Positions 58,562-64,000 of a stretch of 64,000 nt of DNA are shown piece by piece (within the stretch, counting starts at the first letter, position 1; each line of letters begins with the position of its first letter). Below the pieces are notes generated by a model, which was not told where the DNA came from, made no database searches, and worked only from the letters and a program-made list of their open reading frames with translations. The DNA lies in the NCBI RefSeq assembly GCF_000374285.1, contig NZ_KB893939.1, positions 1-64,000 of the forward strand, written 5' to 3'. The stretch is from Actinobacillus capsulatus DSM 19761. Its GTDB lineage: Bacteria > Pseudomonadota > Gammaproteobacteria > Enterobacterales > Pasteurellaceae. The position numbers and the translations under genes are program-made.

Positions 58562-60700
58562 ATGAACAACATCATTCGATTATCCAGCAACCAAAACGAT
58601 CTGATCATTAATGCTTCAGATAATCCTCAAATTCTCTATTGGGGAGAAAAATTAGCGCAATTTGAGCCGACCAATGCTTGGCTCAGCTATTCAGGTGTAA
58701 CAAACGGTGGTTTAGATATTGACGTGCCGGTTTCACTTGTGGCGGAAAACGGACGTGGCTATTTTGAATCGTCTTCCGTTGAAGGTCATCGCAATGGTTT
58801 AGACTCAATGCCGGTGTTCAAATTAAGTAAAATTGAACAACAAAATGACTACTTGATTATCCACCAAACGGATGAAATTGCCGGTTTAGAATTTAGTAGC
58901 GAATTTGTATTAGACAAAGCGACTTCCGTATTAAAAACACGGAATAAATTACGTAATTTAAAAGCCGTTCCTTATAACGTAAACCGCCTTGCCGTGACAC
59001 TTCCATTGCCTGAATTTGCCGATGAAGTCTGTACGTTCTACGGTCGCTGGGTAAGAGAATTCCAACCGAATCGCCAAGGCCTCAAACATGGCGGTTTTAT
59101 TCAGGAAAATCGTGTAGGTCGAACTTCTCACGAATATCCGCCAATTTTGATTGTCGGTAAAGAAGGCTATAAAGAACAAAAAGGCGATGTGTGGGGCTTC
59201 CATTTGGCTTGGAGCGGAAACCACCGTATTCGTGCCGATATTGATATTCGAGGCAGACGTAGCGTGCAATTGGAAGCTTTGTACTTTCCGGGGGAAATCA
59301 CACTAGCACAAGATGAAGAGATTGCGACCCCTTGGGTTTATGCAACCGCCTCTAACCAAGGCTTAAACGGTATGAGCCAGCAATTCCACCAATACGTACG
59401 TGAAAATATTCTGCATTTCCCTCAAGGTAAAACTCGTCCGGTACACCTCAATATTTGGGAAGGCGTTTACTTCGACCACAAACCGGAACATATTATCGCC
59501 ATGGCAAAAGCTGCCGCAGAAATGGGCGTAGAACGTTTTATTATTGATGACGGTTGGTTTATTGGACGTGATGATGATTTCGGCGGTTTAGGCGATTGGT
59601 ATTTAGACGAACGCAAATATCCAAACGGTTTAACACCAGTGGTCAAAGCGGTAAAAGCTCTCGGTATGCAATTCGGGATTTGGGTTGAGTTAGAAATGAT
59701 CAACAAACCAACCAAACTTTACCAACAACACCCCGATTGGTTATTAGCGGTCGAAGGTTACGATCAGCCTGCCGAACGCAATCAATTTATACTAGACCTT
59801 TGCAATCCGGAAGTGTTTGACTATTTAGTAGAACGAATGGATTGGTTGCTCGGTAATCACGATATTGATTACGTAAAATGGGATATGAACCGTCGTATCG
59901 TACAAGGCGCTCACCAAGGCAAAGCCGCGGTAACCAAACAAACCGAAGCCTTCTATCGCTTGTGCGATGTGCTTTGTGAAAAATATCCGAATGTTGAATT
60001 TGAAGCTTGCTCTTCCGGCGGCGGTCGTATCGATTACGAGGTGTTAAAACGCTCACAACGTTTTTGGACTTCCGATGATAACGATGCACTCGAACGCCAA
60101 ACAATCCAACGTGGTTTTAGTTACTTCTATCCGCCTGAAATTATGGGCGCACATATCGGCGGCTTCCATTGCCACACCACATACCGCAAATTAGATGCAA
60201 ATTTCCGCGGTTTAACCGCCTTATTCGGTCATATGGGCGTGGAGTTAGATCCAGTGAAAGAAGGCGAAGAAGAACGCAAAAATTTTGCCAAATATATCGC
60301 GTTACATAAATCCTTGCGAGAGATATTACATAGCGGCACAGCATTCCGTCTAGACCGCCAAGATCCGGCTTGTTTAGTTAACGGTGTTGTGGCTCAAGAT
60401 AGCTCACAAGCGGTGATTTTAATCAGCCAACTTGCAATGCTCGATTACTTACGTCAAGAATCGCTACGTCTGCCATATCTCAAACAAGGCAATTATCAAG
60501 TAGAAATTCTGGATTTACCTCGTAACTTTGCCGAAGGAAAGTTTGGTCATTTGATGAAAAAATTACCGGAATGGATGGTAAAAGCATTAAACGGTGAAAA
60601 AGTTGTCATTAACAGTGAATGGCTGGCAAAAGTCGGTTTAGGCTTACCGATTATTGACCCAGCTTCCGCAATGCTATTGAAATTTACCCGTATCGCTTAA
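58562..60700 (+). CDS. rafA: Alpha-galactosidase, GH36 family
   Basis: 712 residues from ATG 58562 with AAGGAA upstream; the frame extends back to 58502 without a site. E. coli RafA has 708. The GH36 nucleophile Asp lies in YVKWDMNRRI and the acid/base Asp in TSDDNDALERQ. FIIDDGWFIGRDDDFGGLGD and the substrate motif CSSGGGRIDYEVL are also present. It lacks a signal peptide, so it hydrolyses imported alpha-galactosides in the cytoplasm. It follows the symporter by 93 bases, probably one transcript under the LacI-type repressor and CRP. Confidence 0.93.
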   Translation: MNNIIRLSSNQNDLIINASDNPQILYWGEKLAQFEPTNAWLSYSGVTNGGLDIDVPVSLVAENGRGYFESSSVEGHRNGLDSMPVFKLSKIEQQNDYLIIHQTDEIAGLEFSSEFVLDKATSVLKTRNKLRNLKAVPYNVNRLAVTLPLPEFADEVCTFYGRWVREFQPNRQGLKHGGFIQENRVGRTSHEYPPILIVGKEGYKEQKGDVWGFHLAWSGNHRIRADIDIRGRRSVQLEALYFPGEITLAQDEEIATPWVYATASNQGLNGMSQQFHQYVRENILHFPQGKTRPVHLNIWEGVYFDHKPEHIIAMAKAAAEMGVERFIIDDGWFIGRDDDFGGLGDWYLDERKYPNGLTPVVKAVKALGMQFGIWVELEMINKPTKLYQQHPDWLLAVEGYDQPAERNQFILDLCNPEVFDYLVERMDWLLGNHDIDYVKWDMNRRIVQGAHQGKAAVTKQTEAFYRLCDVLCEKYPNVEFEACSSGGGRIDYEVLKRSQRFWTSDDNDALERQTIQRGFSYFYPPEIMGAHIGGFHCHTTYRKLDANFRGLTALFGHMGVELDPVKEGEEERKNFAKYIALHKSLREILHSGTAFRLDRQDPACLVNGVVAQDSSQAVILISQLAMLDYLRQESLRLPYLKQGNYQVEILDLPRNFAEGKFGHLMKKLPEWMVKALNGEKVVINSEWLAKVGLGLPIIDPASAMLLKFTRIA

Positions 60701-60750
60701 ACATCATAAACAAGCGGTTAAATTTCCTAAGTTTTTTGCAAAATTTTCCA

Positions 60751-60906
60751 GTATTATGTAGCTGTTGCACAAAATTATTGATAAATGAAACGTAGGGGCG
60801 AACCGATGTGTTCGCCCAAGAAAAATCAATAAGGAATATTGTCTATCAAGGGCGGACACATCGATCCACTCCTACAAACTGATTTGTGCATTTGCTACAT
60901 AATACC
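60751..60906. repeat. MITE-like element, copy 2 (complete)
   Basis: Terminal inverted repeats GTATTATGTAGCTGTTGCAC (from 60751) and, on the other strand, GGTATTATGTAGCAAATGCA (from 60906). Inside are GTAGGGGCGAA with TTCGCCC (60792-60818) and GGGCGGAC near 60850. It is the reverse complement of the element at 22750-22880 in order and in flanking text. No coding capacity. It lies between rafA and the oligopeptide transporter genes, next to an uptake-signal pair. Confidence 0.75.
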
Positions 60907-60952
60907 GAAATTTTCAGGAAATTTAACCGCTTGTATTATCTCTCTAGCCAGC

Positions 60953-62551
60953 CTAGGCTAAATGAGAAGCTTCAATTAAACGTTGCGTGTAAGCATGTTT
61001 TGGTTGCTCAAAAATTTGTTGAGCGCTGCCGCTTTCCACCACTTCACCTTTACTCATCACGATTACTTTGTCACTTAACGCTCGTACGACCGCAAGATCA
61101 TGGCTGATAAATAGGTAACTTAAACCATATTTTTGTTGTAAACGATTAAGCAATTCAACCACGGTTAACTGTGTAGAACGATCCAGTGCGGAAGTCGGTT
61201 CATCTAATAACACGAATTTAGGTTCTAAAATAATCGCGCGGGCAATTGCGATGCGTTGCCGCTGTCCCCCTGAGAATTCATGAGGGTAACGATTGATCAT
61301 CGCGGGGCTTAAATTCACCTCTTCTAACATTTTTTGCACTTTTTCTCTGCGTTCCGCTTTCGTCATCTGCGGATAATGAACCGCTAACCCTTCTCCGATA
61401 ATTTCACCTACCGTTAAGCGTGGAGAAAGAGAATTAAATGGATCTTGGAACACCATTTGCATATTTCGTTTTAAAGATTGGCGATCACTTTTTGATAAGG
61501 CAGAAATCACTTGACCGTCAAATTCAACTTTGCCCTGATAATCCAGAATTTGCATGATCGCTCGCCCTAATGTAGATTTTCCCGAGCCGGATTCTCCGAC
61601 AATGCCAAGCGTTTCTCCCACATTTAGCTGGAACGAAATATCTTTTACCGCATTAAACACTTTCTTCGTTTTTCCCCAGAAAGAGCGCTGTAACACATAA
61701 TCGACTTCGATATTTTTTGCATTAATCAACAATTTAGCCGGTTCACTTTGCGTGTTTTTGAAATGACTCGGAATAGGCGTTAAAAGCTCCATCGTATAAG
61801 GATGCTTTGGTTGTGCAAAAACATCGGCGGTTTTACCACGTTCCACAATTTCACCGGATTTCATTACACAAACATCATCACTGTATTTTTGCACTAAACG
61901 CAAATCGTGCGAAATGAGGATAATCGCCATGCCCATTTCGGCTTGTAATTCCAGCATTAAATCCAAAATTTCCGCCTGTGTCGTGACATCCAATGCAGTA
62001 GTCGGCTCATCAGCAATCAATAAATCCGGTTTATTAATAATTGCCATCGCAATCATAATGCGTTGTAACTGCCCACCGGAAAACTCGTGCGGATAACACT
62101 TTAATTTCTTTTCCGCATTTGGAATTTTTACTTTCTGTAATGCCGCCAAGGTCAACGCTTCCGCCTTTTGTTTGATCATATTCGGCGTATGTGTCATCAC
62201 CGCTTCTGCAACTTGTTCACCAATCGGCATATAGGGATTTAAAGAAGTCATTGGCTCTTGGAAAATCATCCCGATACGATCGCCTCGTATTGCTTGCATT
62301 TCGGCTTCCGTAAGCGTCAAAATATCCTTATCTTCAAATATAATTTGAGAATGTTTGCCATATTGCACAATATTTTTCGGCAATAATTGCATAATTGACA
62401 TCGAGGTGACCGATTTACCGGAACCAGACTCACCGACAATGGCAAGAGTCTGCCCTTTTTCCAGCGAAAAAGACACGGAACGCACCGTATGTGAAAAACG
62501 ATCTTCCGCTTTTAAATATACGTCTAAATTTTTAACTTCTAATAATTTCAT
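60953..62551 (-). CDS. Oligopeptide ABC transporter, fused two-domain ATPase (OppDF/YejF type)
   Basis: 532 residues with two complete ABC domains. Walker A GESGSGKSVTS (about 40-50) and signature EFSGGQLQR form the first; GESGSGKSTLG and EFSGGQRQR the second. Both have DEPTTALD or DEPTSALD Walker B blocks. Such a fusion is the YejF/GsiA form; typical opp operons have separate oppD and oppF of about 330 residues each. The permeases upstream look like OppC and OppB, so this appears to be an Opp-type importer with a fused ATPase. It is last in the operon, 15 bp after oppC. Confidence 0.85.
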   Translation of the reverse strand: MKLLEVKNLDVYLKAEDRFSHTVRSVSFSLEKGQTLAIVGESGSGKSVTSMSIMQLLPKNIVQYGKHSQIIFEDKDILTLTEAEMQAIRGDRIGMIFQEPMTSLNPYMPIGEQVAEAVMTHTPNMIKQKAEALTLAALQKVKIPNAEKKLKCYPHEFSGGQLQRIMIAMAIINKPDLLIADEPTTALDVTTQAEILDLMLELQAEMGMAIILISHDLRLVQKYSDDVCVMKSGEIVERGKTADVFAQPKHPYTMELLTPIPSHFKNTQSEPAKLLINAKNIEVDYVLQRSFWGKTKKVFNAVKDISFQLNVGETLGIVGESGSGKSTLGRAIMQILDYQGKVEFDGQVISALSKSDRQSLKRNMQMVFQDPFNSLSPRLTVGEIIGEGLAVHYPQMTKAERREKVQKMLEEVNLSPAMINRYPHEFSGGQRQRIAIARAIILEPKFVLLDEPTSALDRSTQLTVVELLNRLQQKYGLSYLFISHDLAVVRALSDKVIVMSKGEVVESGSAQQIFEQPKHAYTQRLIEASHLA

Positions 62552-62566
62552 CCTTCACTCCTGTTT

Positions 62567-63481
62567 TTATTTATCTTTTGGATCTAATGCGTCACGCAGA
62601 CCATCGCCAATAAAATTGAAACAAAATAACGTTAAGCAAAGGAAAAAAGCCGGAAATCCGAGCAACCAAGGAGAAGTTTCCATCTGAGCGGCTCCATCGC
62701 TTAGCAATGAGCCCCAACTACTCATTGGTTCTTGAGTACCCAGCCCTAAGAAACTTAAAAATGATTCGAATAAAATCAGTGAAGGCACTTCCAGCGAAGC
62801 GTACACCACCACTAAGCCAAGTACATTCGGAATAATGTGACGCCAAATAATCTGACGGCGAGAAACACCGCACACAATTGCCGCTTCAATAAATTCTTTA
62901 TTTTTAAGCGCTAATGTTTGCCCTCGTACGATACGAGCTAGCCCTAGCCAAGCAATCATACCGATTGCCACAAAAATTAAGAAAATATTTTGCCCAAATA
63001 AAGTCACCAATAAAATGACGAAGAACATAAACGGAAATGAGCTTAAAATTTCAAGAAAACGCATCATTACGCTATCTACTTTGCCGCCTACATAGCCTGA
63101 AATAGCGCCGTAAATAGTACCGATAATTACAGCCACCAAAGCGCCGGCAATGCCGACCATCAACGATATTCTGCCGCCCATAGCGACACGCACCATCAGA
63201 TCTCGCCCTGAAGCGTCTGTGCCAAAATAATGCAAGGATTTAACATCCGGTGCGGTACTCATCATATTCCAATCGGTATCTTCGTAACTAAACGGCATTA
63301 GCATTGGTACAAAAGTGATAAATAGCACGATTAACAGCAACATAAATAAGCTAGCAACTGCTGCCTTATTACGAAAAAAACGGCGACGAGCATCTTGCCA
63401 TAAGCTGCGCCCTTCCAATACCATTGCTGTATTAACTGAAGCGAGATTTTCCGAAAAGTTTTGGTTTTTATCTATTTGCAT
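62567..63481 (-). CDS. oppC: Oligopeptide ABC transporter permease OppC
   Basis: 304 residues with about six membrane helices. YFGTDASGRDLMVRVAMGGR, ISGYVGGKVDSVMMRFLEIL and ESFLSFLGLGTQEPMSSWG match OppC of E. coli closely, more so than YejE or DppC. The EAA loop that contacts the ATPase is EAAIVCGVSRRQIIWRHIIP. The C-terminus GDGLRDALDPKDK is typical. It lies 9 bp after oppB. Confidence 0.9.
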   Translation of the reverse strand: MQIDKNQNFSENLASVNTAMVLEGRSLWQDARRRFFRNKAAVASLFMLLLIVLFITFVPMLMPFSYEDTDWNMMSTAPDVKSLHYFGTDASGRDLMVRVAMGGRISLMVGIAGALVAVIIGTIYGAISGYVGGKVDSVMMRFLEILSSFPFMFFVILLVTLFGQNIFLIFVAIGMIAWLGLARIVRGQTLALKNKEFIEAAIVCGVSRRQIIWRHIIPNVLGLVVVYASLEVPSLILFESFLSFLGLGTQEPMSSWGSLLSDGAAQMETSPWLLGFPAFFLCLTLFCFNFIGDGLRDALDPKDK

Positions 63482-63490
63482 ATTTCCTTC

Positions 63491-64000
63491 CTAGCTATCA
63501 CGAATTTTCGGGTCAATCACCGCATATAAAATATCTACGATCGCATTAAATAAAATGGTTAAAGTGCCAACCAATATGGTTAAGCTCAACACTAAAGAAT
63601 AGTCTCGATTTAAAGCTCCATTTACAAATAGCTGACCTAATCCCGGCAAGCCGAAGACACTTTCAATCACCATTGAACCGGTAATAATGCCGATAAAGGC
63701 GGGCGCAAGATAAGTAATGACAGGAATTAATGCGGGTTTTAAGGCGTGTTTAAAAATGATTTTCCACATTGGCACGCCTTTGGCTTTTGCCGTGCGAATA
63801 TAATTTGAATGGAGAATTTCTATCATTGAACCACGAGTAATACGGGCAAGTCCGGCAACATAGCCAATGGTAAGCGAAAGTACCGGTAGCACCATATAAT
63901 AGAGTTGACCGCCGTTCCAGCCACCTGCCGGAAGCCATTGTAAGTGAATCGCAAAAAATAAAACCAGCAGCGGCGCAAATACGAAACTCGGCATAATTAC
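63491..64000 (-). CDS. oppB: Oligopeptide ABC transporter permease OppB, N-terminus beyond the window
   Basis: The C-terminal 170 or so residues of a roughly 306-residue permease; the frame is open to the window edge, and the Met at 63994 is internal. The EAA loop is TAKAKGVPMWKIIFKHALKP. ESVFGLPGLGQLFVNGALNR and the end VDILYAVIDPKIR are OppB-like. The substrate-binding gene oppA is expected just outside the window. Confidence 0.88.
   Translation of the reverse strand, partial: VIMPSFVFAPLLVLFFAIHLQWLPAGGWNGGQLYYMVLPVLSLTIGYVAGLARITRGSMIEILHSNYIRTAKAKGVPMWKIIFKHALKPALIPVITYLAPAFIGIITGSMVIESVFGLPGLGQLFVNGALNRDYSLVLSLTILVGTLTILFNAIVDILYAVIDPKIRDS

Overview
The window is a bacterial chromosome segment that most likely comes from Actinobacillus pleuropneumoniae or a close relative in the Pasteurellaceae. 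The sign is the many copies of ACAAGCGGT / ACCGCTTGT, often followed by a TTTTGCAAAA tract. This is the Apl-type DNA uptake signal of that family. The gene set also fits: P6-like Pal, a SelD containing selenocysteine, and a SecM ending HPIRAGP. No rRNA, CRISPR array, prophage or replication origin was seen.

Layout. 1-292: 3' end of an IS3-family element with a frameshifted transposase. 311-3046 (minus): ubiH, nudJ and selD, where selD reads through an in-frame UGA with a SECIS hairpin. 3283-4268: a decayed RhuM-Fic gene. 4364-6507: prfB with its programmed frameshift, then an AEC transporter. 6588-9382 (minus): a MetE-like zinc methyltransferase, pyrE behind a terminator-like leader, and rlmJ. 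9581-10132: ampD. 10133-10673: gene-free, with two look-alike candidate small RNA genes and further hairpins. 10674-25058: rluA, rapA, a small exported protein, dgt, rlmD, tRNA-Asn, moeB-moeA, a MarC protein, yheS, a ycjF-like gene and dusC. 25145-34879 (minus): yjdF-djlA, then the Tol-Pal genes (ybgC-tolQRAB-pal) downstream of cydABX-ybgE. 35339-40789: a small exported protein, groSL behind a sigma-32 promoter, mutT and two tandem TPR-glycosyltransferase paralogues. 40867-46274: secA, its upstream arrest-peptide gene secM, dciA, an NlpE-like lipoprotein, tRNA-Ser, bolA and yajG.

46558-55748 is the main accessory region. It is a four-gene minus-strand operon whose genes all overlap by ATGA: a large beta-class DNA methyltransferase, a Res-like helicase, a stand-alone PD-(D/E)XK nuclease and an SNF2 helicase. 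The methyltransferase start codon is followed at once by seven GCTGT (ACAGC) repeats. With seven units the ATG is out of frame, so the gene looks phase-variable and OFF as sequenced. The SNF2 gene also carries one in-frame TAA. The set resembles a type III restriction system with a DISARM-DrmD-like partner, and it is the best candidate here for an under-described system.

55923-60700 holds a LacI-family regulator diverging from a LacY/RafB-type symporter and a GH36 alpha-galactosidase, with two operator palindromes and two CRP sites between them. 60953-64000 (minus) holds oligopeptide ABC transporter genes: a fused two-domain ATPase, oppC, and oppB cut by the window edge. A MITE-like element carrying GGGGCG palindromes occurs at 22.75 kb and, inverted, at 60.75 kb.
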